This document shows, piece after piece, positions 1 to 6,612 of a DNA stretch of 11,492 nucleotides. The translations under genes were made by a program, and so were the position numbers. The stretch's first letter is position 1. Each line of letters begins with the position of its first letter. Under the pieces are notes generated by a model. It saw only the letters and a list, made by a program, of their open reading frames with translations. It made no database searches and was not told the DNA's origin. The DNA is from Actinomycetes bacterium (GTDB taxonomy: Bacteria > Actinomycetota > Acidimicrobiia > Acidimicrobiales > SZUA-35), in the NCBI GenBank assembly GCA_024227975.1, contig JAAETV010000474.1, forward strand, positions 1-11,492, in the 5' to 3' direction.

Positions 1-729
1 GGCAATGAGGCCTCCATCGCGTGGGGTCAGCCCCTACGTCACGCCGATGTCGTACTCGACGCGGGGCACGGGGGCGACGAACGAGGCGCTTTGGGTCCAT
101 CGGACGAGTCCGAGGCCGAGCTCAACCTTGACATCGCCCGTCGAACGGCAACGACCCTCGAACGTGAGGGGATCTCAGTCGCTCTGTCCCGAACCGGTGA
201 TTATCGGATTCCAATCAGCCTGAGGGCTGCCATCGCCGACCGCCTGGAAGCGGAACTGTTCGTGTCCATCCATCACAACTCCCCGACTCCGACGCCGGGC
301 CCGACGAATGGCCCTGGCAGCGAGGTCTACATCCAGAACAACTCACCCGAGTCGAGGCGCCTCGGAGGCCTCGTCTATGAGGAGATCGTTGGCACTCTGA
401 GCCAGTTCGACGCTGACTGGGCCAGTCGCGGCGATGCTGGCGTGCTCTCGGTCGTCAATGAAGCCGGCGAAGACGCATATGGCATCAACCGCTACCCGAC
501 CACCCCCTCTGTCTTGGCTGAGCTCGCCTACATCTCCAATCCAACCGAAGCCTTCGTGCTCAGTACCGATGAATACCGACAGGCGGCGGCCAATGCTCTG
601 ACCGTGGCCATCATTCGCTACCTCGATACCGACGATGCCGGTTCCGGTTTCGTCGACCAGCCCCGTTTGGAGCCACCTTCGGGGGCAACCGGCGGTAGTG
701 ACGGCTGCGTTGACCCTTCTTTGGAGTAG
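1..729 (+). CDS. N-acetylmuramoyl-L-alanine amidase (Amidase_3), 5' end outside window
   Basis: This is the C-terminal 242 residues of a zinc amidase that cuts the bond between N-acetylmuramic acid and L-alanine in peptidoglycan. The frame is open from base 1, so the start and any signal peptide lie upstream. Counting from base 1, the Amidase_3 landmarks are in order. VVLDAGHGG gives the first zinc ligand, His23. SEAELNLDIA gives the second, Glu38. FVSIHHNS gives the third, His91. LAELAYISNP gives the catalytic Glu174. The domain ends near residue 207 and is followed by a short Gly/Ser/Pro-rich tail ending CVDPSLE. An intrinsic terminator overlaps the stop codon, so this gene closes its own transcript and is separate from purH. 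The family call is secure; the physiological role (cell separation, recycling or spore-like processes) cannot be read from this fragment. Confidence 0.93.
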   Translation, partial: GNEASIAWGQPLRHADVVLDAGHGGDERGALGPSDESEAELNLDIARRTATTLEREGISVALSRTGDYRIPISLRAAIADRLEAELFVSIHHNSPTPTPGPTNGPGSEVYIQNNSPESRRLGGLVYEEIVGTLSQFDADWASRGDAGVLSVVNEAGEDAYGINRYPTTPSVLAELAYISNPTEAFVLSTDEYRQAAANALTVAIIRYLDTDDAGSGFVDQPRLEPPSGATGGSDGCVDPSLE

Positions 730-740
730 GGAGGGTTTTT
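711..740 (+). terminator. Intrinsic terminator overlapping the amidase stop codon
   Basis: ACCCTTC (713-719) pairs with GGAGGGT (730-736) in a 7-bp stem with one T-G pair and a 10-nt loop. A run of five T follows (736-740). The TAG stop (727-729) lies in the loop. This ends the amidase transcript and separates it from purH. Confidence 0.7.
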
Positions 741-818
741 CGGCTCAGCAGGGCAAGTCAGGGGCCTCAACAGAGGCGTTACTTGTCAGTTACGCGCTCA
801 CGAGGCTCCCAGTCCCGC

Positions 819-833
819 TACCTTCGATGTGTG
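819..833 (+). promoter_or_regulatory. Leaderless-type -10 box for purH (TACCTT-N6-GTG)
   Basis: TACCTT at 819-824 fits the actinobacterial TAnnnT -10 box and is followed by exactly six bases and then the GTG at 831. Transcription would start on, or next to, the first base of the start codon. No Shine-Dalgarno sequence precedes this GTG and no convincing -35 is visible. The same geometry recurs at 10837. Confidence 0.5.
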
Positions 834-2366
834 CGTGCTCTCATCTCGGTCTACGACAAGTCAGGGATCGCTGCCCTGGCCTCCGAGCTCCACCAGCTCG
901 GCGTCGATCTCATCTCCTCTGGTGGTACGGCGGCGGCAATCGCGGCCGAAGGCATCCCGGTCACCGATCTGGCTGAGTGGACGGGGTTTCCCCCCATGCT
1001 CGGCCACCGGGTGGTGACCCTGCATCCTCGGATCCATGGTGGCATCCTGGCCGATCGCCGTGACCCGACCCACCTCCGCGATCTCGAAACCCATCACATC
1101 GATCTGATCGACATCGTGGTCGGCAACCTCTACCCGTTCGGGTCCGACCCCGATGCCTTCGATCACACCAGTTCATCGTCGGCCATGGACCTGGTTGACA
1201 TCGGCGGCCCGACCCTATTGCGAGCGGCGGCCAAGAACCACGAGTACGTCACCGTGCTCGTCGATCCTGCCGACTACCCGGCCGTACTCGGCGAGCTGCG
1301 CCAAGGCGGGGGCACGTCGATGGCGATGCGCCGCACTCTGGCCCGCAAGGCGTTCGCCCATACTGCTGGCTACGACGCCCAGATAGTGGCCTGGTTCGAC
1401 GGGCAACAGGCGAGCGATGACCTACCCCCGACGATGCACCTCTCACTGGAACGGGCTCAAGACCTCCGCTACGGCGAGAACCCTCATCAAGCCGGTGCCC
1501 GCTATCGGTTGGGCGGTGTTCCCAGCTGGTGGGACGAGGTCCAACAACACGCCGGTGTCGATCTCAGCTATCTGAACCTGTTCGATGCCGACGCGGCCTG
1601 GCGTCTGGCCCACGACCTCGGTTCCAGCCCCACGTGCGCCATCATCAAGCACGCCAACCCGTGTGGGGTGGCTACGGCCGACGACTTGGCTACCGCATAC
1701 CAGCGGGCCCTGGCCTGCGATGAGCGCTCTGCCTTCGGGGGGATCGTTGCCTTCAACCATCCCGTCGACGAGGCAGCGGTTGCCTCCATCGAGCATGGAG
1801 CCCAGGCCGATGTGATCATCGCCCCCGGCTATGGCGACGGGGTAGTCGAGCGGCTTGAAGCCAAGCGCAAGAACACCCGAGTGCTGACCGCACCCCCACC
1901 CCGCCAGCCGGCACTCGCGGTGCGCCAACTCAGCGATGGATTCCTGGTGCAAGAAGCCCACAACTTCTCGGTCGATCCCGAGAACTGGTCGGTGGTTACC
2001 GAGCGTCAGCCGAGCACCACCGAGTTGGCCGATGCCGCCCTGGCGTGGCGGGTTTGTAGCTATGTCTCGTCCAACGCCATAGTCCTGGTCAAGGACGGGG
2101 TGGCGTGGGGTATCGGGGCCGGTCAGCAGAACCGGGTCGAGTCGGGCCAACTGGCAGCCCAGAAGGCGGCCGGCCGGGCCGAAGGAGGGGTCTGTGCCTC
2201 CGATGCCTTCTATCCCTTCCCTGACGGGGTCGAAGCCGCAGCCGCCGCCGGGGTAGCAGTTGTGGTCCAGCCTGGTGGTTCGGTCAACGACGACGCCATC
2301 ATCGCGGCCGCAAACGAGCTCGGTCTGGCCATGCTTTTTACCGGGGAACGTCAGTTCAGACACTGA
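831..2366 (+). CDS. purH: Bifunctional AICAR transformylase / IMP cyclohydrolase
   Basis: PurH performs the last two steps of purine synthesis: formylation of AICAR with 10-formyl-THF, then ring closure to IMP. The product from GTG 831 is 511 residues, normal for the family. The N-terminal IMP cyclohydrolase (MGS-like) domain begins [11 protein letters not shown], with SSGGTA and HPRIHGGIL following. The transformylase domain carries RYGENPHQ, the catalytic IKHANPCG (Lys273, His274), [11 protein letters not shown] and [10 protein letters not shown], and ends with TGERQFRH. I chose GTG 831 because homologues begin at this residue and because TACCTT lies six bases upstream; the in-frame TTG at 783 would add 16 residues with no family match. 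folD follows after 31 nt, a sensible pairing because FolD supplies the formyl donor. Seen: motifs and spacing. Known: reaction. Inferred: co-transcription. Confidence 0.96.
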   Translation: MRALISVYDKSGIAALASELHQLGVDLISSGGTAAAIAAEGIPVTDLAEWTGFPPMLGHRVVTLHPRIHGGILADRRDPTHLRDLETHHIDLIDIVVGNLYPFGSDPDAFDHTSSSSAMDLVDIGGPTLLRAAAKNHEYVTVLVDPADYPAVLGELRQGGGTSMAMRRTLARKAFAHTAGYDAQIVAWFDGQQASDDLPPTMHLSLERAQDLRYGENPHQAGARYRLGGVPSWWDEVQQHAGVDLSYLNLFDADAAWRLAHDLGSSPTCAIIKHANPCGVATADDLATAYQRALACDERSAFGGIVAFNHPVDEAAVASIEHGAQADVIIAPGYGDGVVERLEAKRKNTRVLTAPPPRQPALAVRQLSDGFLVQEAHNFSVDPENWSVVTERQPSTTELADAALAWRVCSYVSSNAIVLVKDGVAWGIGAGQQNRVESGQLAAQKAAGRAEGGVCASDAFYPFPDGVEAAAAAGVAVVVQPGGSVNDDAIIAAANELGLAMLFTGERQFRH

Positions 2367-2397
2367 GGTGTCGGACAGATACAGAGGAGAAGTGCTG

Positions 2398-3255
2398 ATG
2401 GTGGCAGAGCTGATGGCGGGTCAACCCGTTGCCGATGAGGTCCTGAGCCAGGTCGCGATCAGGGTCAAGGAGATGCAGGCCCAAGGGATCACCCCCGGGT
2501 TGGGCACCATCCTGGTCGGCGACGATGCACCGAGCGCCGGCTACGTCCGCCGCAAGCATGAGACCTGTGAGCAGGTCGGGTTGAAGTCGTTCAATGTGGA
2601 GATCCCGGCCGATGCTGGCCAGCCGGTTCTTCTCGACGCCGTCGATGCCTTCAACGCCAACGACGAGGTTGACGCCTACCTGATCCAACACCCGGTACCC
2701 GACGGATTCGACTTCAACCAGGCCCTGGCCCGCATCGATCCGGCCAAGGACGCCGACGGTCTCCACCCCATGAATCTGGGTCGGCTCGTCCTCCAGGAAC
2801 CGGGGCCGGTCCCCTGTACTCCGGCCGGCATCCAGGCGATGCTGGTCCACTACGGCATCGATGTCGCCGGCCGCCGCGTCGTCATCGTCGGCCGGGGGCC
2901 GACCCTGGGCCGGCCACTGGCCTTGCTGCTGTCGAACAAGGGGCCAGGAGCTGACGCGGCCGTGACTGTCGTCCATAGCCGGGTCCCCGATCTGGCCACC
3001 TACACCCGGGAAGCCGACATCGTGATCGGGGCCGTCGGGTCACCCAACATCATCACCCCCGACATGGTGCGGCCCGGGGCCGTCGTCGTCAGCGGGGGCA
3101 TCACCTGGGAAGGACGCAAACTCCTGCCCGACGTGGCGGAGGAAGTCGGTGCGGTGGCGTCGTGGATCACGCCCCGTCTCGGCGGGGTCGGCCCGATGAC
3201 GATCGCCATGCTGTTGCGGAACACCGTTCAATCAGCTGAGCGCCGATTGGGCTGA
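2398..3255 (+). CDS. folD: Methylenetetrahydrofolate dehydrogenase / methenyl-THF cyclohydrolase
   Basis: FolD oxidises 5,10-methylene-THF with NADP+ and hydrolyses the methenyl form to 10-formyl-THF. The start ATG is set by AGAGGAG at 2383-2389, eight bases upstream, giving 285 residues (usual 280-300). The active-site residues align with E. coli FolD: Tyr49 and Lys53 in YVRRKHETC, Gln97 in LIQHPVP and Asp120 in KDADGLHP. The folate-site PCTP and the Rossmann VVIVGRGPTLGRP follow. Several usually conserved loops differ: LPLP is HPVP, the DVG loop is SGG (VVVSGGIT), and the C-terminal TPVPGGVGPMT reads TPRLGGVGPMT. The catalytic set is intact, so I expect activity. The gene sits 31 nt after purH and probably shares its transcript, feeding formyl-THF to it. 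Confidence 0.95.
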   Translation: MVAELMAGQPVADEVLSQVAIRVKEMQAQGITPGLGTILVGDDAPSAGYVRRKHETCEQVGLKSFNVEIPADAGQPVLLDAVDAFNANDEVDAYLIQHPVPDGFDFNQALARIDPAKDADGLHPMNLGRLVLQEPGPVPCTPAGIQAMLVHYGIDVAGRRVVIVGRGPTLGRPLALLLSNKGPGADAAVTVVHSRVPDLATYTREADIVIGAVGSPNIITPDMVRPGAVVVSGGITWEGRKLLPDVAEEVGAVASWITPRLGGVGPMTIAMLLRNTVQSAERRLG

Positions 3256-3359
3256 CTTCCAACCACCCATCCGGCTCTGGACCACACCCACCTCGACCGC
3301 GTTCAGTCCCAGCCCGGGTCCAAGGCCTGCTCGCCGGTCATGGGCCCTGGTCATCGACC
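3256..3359. other. Convergent intergenic gap, nothing recognised
   Basis: This is the tail-to-tail gap between folD and the minus-strand small gene. I see only a weak TGGACC/GGTCCA pair more than 30 nt apart, and no stem followed by a T run on either strand, so no terminator is called. Confidence 0.4.
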
Positions 3360-3758
3360 TCATTTCGCCTTGGTCGTCTTCGACTTCTTCTTCGTGTTCT
3401 TCGGGCGGGTGGTGGCCTTCGGCTCGAGTGTGCCGATCCAGTCGTGGCTTGCGTCGAACCACTCCCTCAGCTTTGGCGTGTCAGCCAGCAGTGACGGCGG
3501 GATGGCAACGTATTCCTTCATGACGGTTCCGTATTGCTCAACTGGCTGGGTGTCGTAGGAGGCAAGGAACTCGTCGCGCAGGTCTGCCGGGAGTCGTATA
3601 GCCAAGGATCCGGTCGCGTCGAGGAAGCTGAACATGTGGCCGTTTCGCGAGGTGTAGGGCACCTTGGCGCCCTTCCGGTCGACCGCGGTGTTGCCTTCAA
3701 CCAATGCCTCATAGGAGGCAAGGGCATCAGGTGGACCTTCGTATTTTGCTTTCGCCAC
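3360..3758 (-). CDS. Small TfoX/YjbR-like conserved protein with Lys-rich tail
   Basis: This 132-residue soluble protein is of a widely conserved but uncharacterised type. I recognise the pattern KGAKVPYTS, NGHMFSFL, LAIRLP and EQYGTVMKEYV from proteins usually labelled TfoX N-terminal or YjbR/MmcQ-like. The assignment is by remembered pattern and the function is unknown. The last 18 or so residues are almost all Lys, Thr, Pro and Arg, a disordered basic tail of the sort seen on actinobacterial nucleic-acid-binding proteins. The GTG at 3758 is chosen because GGGAGGTG (3771-3764) precedes it at good spacing; an upstream in-frame GTG at 3782 has no such signal and would lie almost on the predicted transcription start. 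It is transcribed alone, convergent with folD and divergent from the crotonase gene. Confidence 0.8.
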   Translation of the reverse strand: MAKAKYEGPPDALASYEALVEGNTAVDRKGAKVPYTSRNGHMFSFLDATGSLAIRLPADLRDEFLASYDTQPVEQYGTVMKEYVAIPPSLLADTPKLREWFDASHDWIGTLEPKATTRPKNTKKKSKTTKAK

Positions 3759-3784
3759 CCCAACACCTCCCTTGACGAGCACCG

Positions 3785-3813
3785 AACCTAGGTGATGCCA
3801 GGAGCCACATCAA
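3785..3813 (-). promoter_or_regulatory. Promoter of the TfoX/YjbR-like gene
   Basis: On the minus strand, TTGATG (3813-3808) is followed after exactly 17 bases by TAGGTT (3790-3785). This is a good -35/-10 pair. It predicts a start near 3778 and a leader of about 20 nt that just holds the Shine-Dalgarno sequence at 3771-3764. Confidence 0.6.
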
Positions 3814-3838
3814 CGGGCACTTGATTTGGGTCTCCTAG

Positions 3839-3854
3839 TAGCGTGCGGGTCATG
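3839..3854 (+). promoter_or_regulatory. Leaderless-type -10 box for the crotonase gene (TAGCGT-N7-ATG)
   Basis: TAGCGT at 3839-3844 fits TAnnnT and lies seven bases before ATG 3852. No Shine-Dalgarno sequence is present and no -35 is visible at the usual distance. It favours ATG 3852 over the GTG at 3843, which lies inside this -10 box. Confidence 0.4.
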
Positions 3855-4760
3855 GCCCGTGAGTTCGAAAACATCATCTACGAAGTTGATGAGGGGCGCG
3901 CTCGCATCACCCTCAACCGCCCTGAGCGTCGCAACGCTCTGTCCCGCCAGCTGTTGGCCGAGTTCGAGATGGCCCTGTGGGATGCCGACAACGACAAGCG
4001 GGTCCACTGCGTCATCATCAGAGGAGCAGGGCCCTCGTTCTGCTCTGGCTACGATCTGCTTGGCATGTCCGACTTCAGCGATGCCCCGGGCTCGGGGGGT
4101 GGAGGTGAGATTGCCGAGGACAAGCCGGTACGGCGGGGGATCTCGACGATCGACGATGACTCGTGGCACCTGGAGCGAGGCCAGGAGCGGCTTCGGGTCT
4201 TGTGGGATATGCACAAGCCGACGATCGCCCAGCTTCACGGCCATTGCCTGGCTGGCGGGACCGACGTCGCCTTCTTCTGCGACATGGTGATCGCGGCCGA
4301 CGATGCCCTGATCGGGTTTCCTCCGGCTCGCAATCTTGGGTCGTTGCCGAACTCGATGTGGCTGTACCACTGTGGTCCCCAGTGGGCCAAGCGGATCACC
4401 ATGACCGGTGACCTGATCAGCGGGGAGGACGCGGCCCTCATCGGCCTGGTGATGAAGTCGGTCCCAGCTGAGGTGTTGGAGCGAGAGGTCGAAGGCCTGG
4501 CCGATCGGCTGGCCTTGATCGACCCTGACCTGTTGTCGTCGAACAAGCGGGTGATCAATATGGGTATGGAGCTCATGGGCACCCGGACTCTGCAGCGCTA
4601 CGCGGCCGAGACCGACGCCAGAGCCCACCGGGCACCCAGCACCAAGGAATATTTTAAGGCAGTCAAGGAGGGTGGACTGCGCGGCGCCTTCGCCGAGCGT
4701 GACGCCAAGTTCGGTGACAACCGTGTTCGGGTTCGCGAACCCGAGCTGCGCGACGAGTAG
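3852..4760 (+). CDS. Enoyl-CoA hydratase/isomerase (crotonase) family protein
   Basis: This is a 302-residue crotonase-fold protein that should bind an acyl-CoA thioester. NRPERRNAL opens the fold, SGYDL (65-69) gives the first oxyanion-hole region, and GHCLAGGTD (130-138) the second. Between them lies an insertion of about 55 residues, rich in Gly and acidic residues. The two glutamates that add water in classical hydratases are not both present: the position of Glu144 is Asp138, and the region of Glu164 reads FPPARNLG (156-163), with no Glu. This loop, followed by SLPNSMWLYHCGPQWAKR, recalls an actinobacterial crotonase subgroup of about 300 residues whose substrate I do not know. The start is ATG 3852, or less likely GTG 3843. 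It could be a hydratase, isomerase or hydrolase. The epimerase gene follows on the same strand after 56 nt. Confidence 0.88.
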   Translation: MAREFENIIYEVDEGRARITLNRPERRNALSRQLLAEFEMALWDADNDKRVHCVIIRGAGPSFCSGYDLLGMSDFSDAPGSGGGGEIAEDKPVRRGISTIDDDSWHLERGQERLRVLWDMHKPTIAQLHGHCLAGGTDVAFFCDMVIAADDALIGFPPARNLGSLPNSMWLYHCGPQWAKRITMTGDLISGEDAALIGLVMKSVPAEVLEREVEGLADRLALIDPDLLSSNKRVINMGMELMGTRTLQRYAAETDARAHRAPSTKEYFKAVKEGGLRGAFAERDAKFGDNRVRVREPELRDE

Positions 4761-4804
4761 GGCGGTCTTCCCCGCTTGCGATCGACCTTCGCTCGCAGGG
4801 CTGC

Positions 4805-4819
4805 CACAGTAGGAGCATG
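4805..4819 (+). promoter_or_regulatory. Possible leaderless -10 box for the epimerase gene (CACAGT-N6-ATG)
   Basis: CACAGT at 4805-4810 matches TAnnnT except at its first base and lies six bases before ATG 4817. TCGACC at 4783-4788 is a fair -35 at 16-bp spacing. AGGAG (4811-4815) also lies here, but only one base from the ATG, too close for ribosome binding. Confidence 0.3.
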
Positions 4820-5749
4820 ACTACCCTCATTACCGGCGGTACCGGGTTCATCGGGGCCGAGATCGCTCGCATGCTCATCAGCGACGGCCAGGGCCCGATC
4901 CATGTGGCCCAACGCTCTCCCGACCTGGGGCGACTGAGTGATCTGGCCGACGACATCGAGCTGCACCACCTCGATCTCACTGATCCCGGGGAGATCGATT
5001 CCGTCGTCGGCGCCATCGGACCGACACGGATCTTCCACTTCGGTGCCATCCTCACCGGCCCGGGGGAGGAGGACCCCCAAACCCTTCTCCAGGCCAACGC
5101 CGTCGGGTTCATCACGATGATCGAGGCGGCCCGGATAGCCGGAACCGAGCAGTTCGTCTTCGCCTCCAGCATCGGCACCTACGGCCGCGATGTTGGTCCT
5201 GGTCCGATCGACGATCTCACCCTCCAGCGTCCGGGCTCGGCCTATGGTGTGACCAAGGTGCTCGGTGAGAACCTGGGCAGCTACTACCGGGCCAAATATG
5301 GGATGGACTTTCGCAGCCTCCGCTATCCGGCCATCGTCGGTCCCGGCGTGACGACCTGGAGCGTGGCCCAGTACACGAGTTGGATGATCGAGAAGCCGGC
5401 TCGAGGCGAACCCTTCGCCGTCTGGACCGGACCCGAATCGGTGGTTGCCCTCCTCTACTACCTGGACGCAGCCCGGGCCGCCGTTGAGCTGGCGGCCGCC
5501 CCCACCGAGCAGATCCACAGCATCAACTACCTGGTCGACGGGCCCCGCCCCACCCCAACTGCGGGGGAACTGGCCGACGCTGTCAGGCGACGGATCCCGG
5601 GAGCCGTGATCAGCTTCGAACCACCTACCGAAGGTTCTCCCATCCGAGAGATCCGTCTTGATGACCGGGCCGCCCGTGAGGAGTGGGGCTGGGAGCCTCG
5701 CTTCGATGTCGATGCCATGATCGATGGCATCATCGCCGCCGTTGGCTGA
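4817..5749 (+). CDS. NAD-dependent epimerase/dehydratase (extended SDR)
   Basis: This 310-residue cytosolic oxidoreductase belongs to the extended short-chain dehydrogenase family. The N-terminal Rossmann motif TGGTGFIG (6-13) binds NAD(P). FASSIGTYG gives the catalytic serine region, and YGVTK gives Tyr143 and Lys147. SLRYPAIVGPGVTT and the C-terminal EEWGWEPRFDVDAM segment resemble UDP-sugar epimerases and the SDR-type L-threonine 3-dehydrogenases, so the substrate is open. The gene follows the crotonase gene by 56 nt and may share its transcript, but a separate start signal is also possible. No sugar-biosynthesis genes lie nearby to settle the substrate, and its neighbour handles acyl-CoA. 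Length is normal and the catalytic triad is complete. Confidence 0.9.
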   Translation: MTTLITGGTGFIGAEIARMLISDGQGPIHVAQRSPDLGRLSDLADDIELHHLDLTDPGEIDSVVGAIGPTRIFHFGAILTGPGEEDPQTLLQANAVGFITMIEAARIAGTEQFVFASSIGTYGRDVGPGPIDDLTLQRPGSAYGVTKVLGENLGSYYRAKYGMDFRSLRYPAIVGPGVTTWSVAQYTSWMIEKPARGEPFAVWTGPESVVALLYYLDAARAAVELAAAPTEQIHSINYLVDGPRPTPTAGELADAVRRRIPGAVISFEPPTEGSPIREIRLDDRAAREEWGWEPRFDVDAMIDGIIAAVG

Positions 5750-5764
5750 CCACGAGCGAGGCCA

Positions 5765-5793
5765 TTGTCGGTCACGGGGGCGAAGGCTAATGT
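5765..5793 (+). promoter_or_regulatory. Promoter of the molybdenum hydroxylase operon
   Basis: TTGTCG (5765-5770) and TAATGT (5788-5793) are separated by 17 bp, a good -35/-10 pair. The start would be near 5800, giving a leader of about 30 nt that contains GGAGA (5819-5823), six bases before GTG 5830. Unlike purH, this gene therefore uses a led transcript. Confidence 0.55.
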
Positions 5794-5829
5794 GGCGATC
5801 CGGACAACGACGAGAGACGGAGACATTCG

Positions 5830-6612
5830 GTGCCGTTGGTTGATGCGTACTACCGGCCGGAGAGTCTCGATCAGGCTCTTTCCCTCCTGGCCGAACCGAA
5901 CCGGGTCGCCCTTGCCGGCGGGACCGTGGTCAATGCCGATCGGGCTCACACCGGGGTCGAGGTCGTCGACCTCCAGGCCCTTGGGCTGAACGGGATCGAG
6001 GTCAACGGCGACAAGGTTCGAATCGGGGCCATGACCACCCTGGCCGCAATGGCGACCAGTGATGCGATCCCCGATTGGCTCCAGACCGTCACTGCCGCCG
6101 AAGCCCCGTCGACCCTGCGCACCCTGGCCACCGTCGGCGGCACCATTGCCACCGGGGCCGACGCCCCCGGTACCTTCCAGAGCCTCCTCCAGGCCGCCCT
6201 GCTGGTGTGTGACGGGACCGTTGAGCTGGTCGCAGGGGTCGCGGGCGGCAGGACCACGGTGGCCCTGGCCGACATCATCACCGGAGGTGTACCAGCCGGT
6301 GCCCTGATCACGGCCCTCACCATTGACGTGAGCGGTACCGGGGCCGAGGCCGCTACCGGCCGTACCCCGGCGGACGTCCCCATCGTTGGCGCTGTCGCCC
6401 GCCATACCGCTAGCGGCAGCACCCTGGCCCTCACCGGGGTCGCCCTCACCCCCGTCCTGGTCGACGATCCCGAGGACCCGACCGTCGACCTGTCACCCCC
6501 CGACGACTACCGCGGTTCGGCTCGCTACCGCCTGGAACTGGCCCGAGTCCTCTCGGTTCGGGCCTTGGCCGCAGCCCGCACGGTGACCAACCAGGAAGGA
6601 GCTGGCGCATGA
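5830..6612 (+). CDS. Molybdenum hydroxylase FAD-binding subunit (YgfM/CoxM-like)
   Basis: This 260-residue FAD subunit belongs to the xanthine dehydrogenase/CO dehydrogenase family. YYRPESLDQAL opens the domain. ALAGGTVVNAD (27-37) is the first FAD pyrophosphate loop, and TLATVGGTIATG (98-109) is the second, with Thr where many members have Asn (GGN). The CO dehydrogenase flavoprotein C-terminal pattern DDYRGSARYRLELARVL is near the end. Its length and the AGG...NAD...RIGAM pattern match my memory of E. coli YgfM (about 259 aa) better than the 290-330 aa CoxM type. The start is GTG 5830, set by GGAGA at 5819-5823. Its TGA overlaps the ATG of the next gene (ATGA, 6609-6612), so the two are translationally coupled and should make partner subunits. 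Substrate unknown. Confidence 0.9.
   Translation: MPLVDAYYRPESLDQALSLLAEPNRVALAGGTVVNADRAHTGVEVVDLQALGLNGIEVNGDKVRIGAMTTLAAMATSDAIPDWLQTVTAAEAPSTLRTLATVGGTIATGADAPGTFQSLLQAALLVCDGTVELVAGVAGGRTTVALADIITGGVPAGALITALTIDVSGTGAEAATGRTPADVPIVGAVARHTASGSTLALTGVALTPVLVDDPEDPTVDLSPPDDYRGSARYRLELARVLSVRALAAARTVTNQEGAGA

Noticed and set aside
783..830. TTG 783 as the start of purH
   Set aside because: The 16 added residues match nothing in the family, and GTG 831 fits both the family start and the TACCTT-N6 signal.
1443..2363. Long minus-strand open frame of 306 codons inside purH
   Set aside because: It is opposite a clear purH, has no domain pattern and no start signal. GC-rich codon bias creates such antisense frames.
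4775..4799. Hairpin CTTGCGA / TCGCAGG between the crotonase and epimerase genes
   Set aside because: It has a 7-bp stem with one T-G pair but no T run, so I did not call a terminator. It overlaps the possible -35 region.
4598..5518. Long minus-strand open frame of 306 codons across the crotonase and epimerase genes
   Set aside because: It covers two real plus-strand genes and the gap between them, and its sequence is low-complexity Gly/Arg/Asp typical of an antisense shadow.
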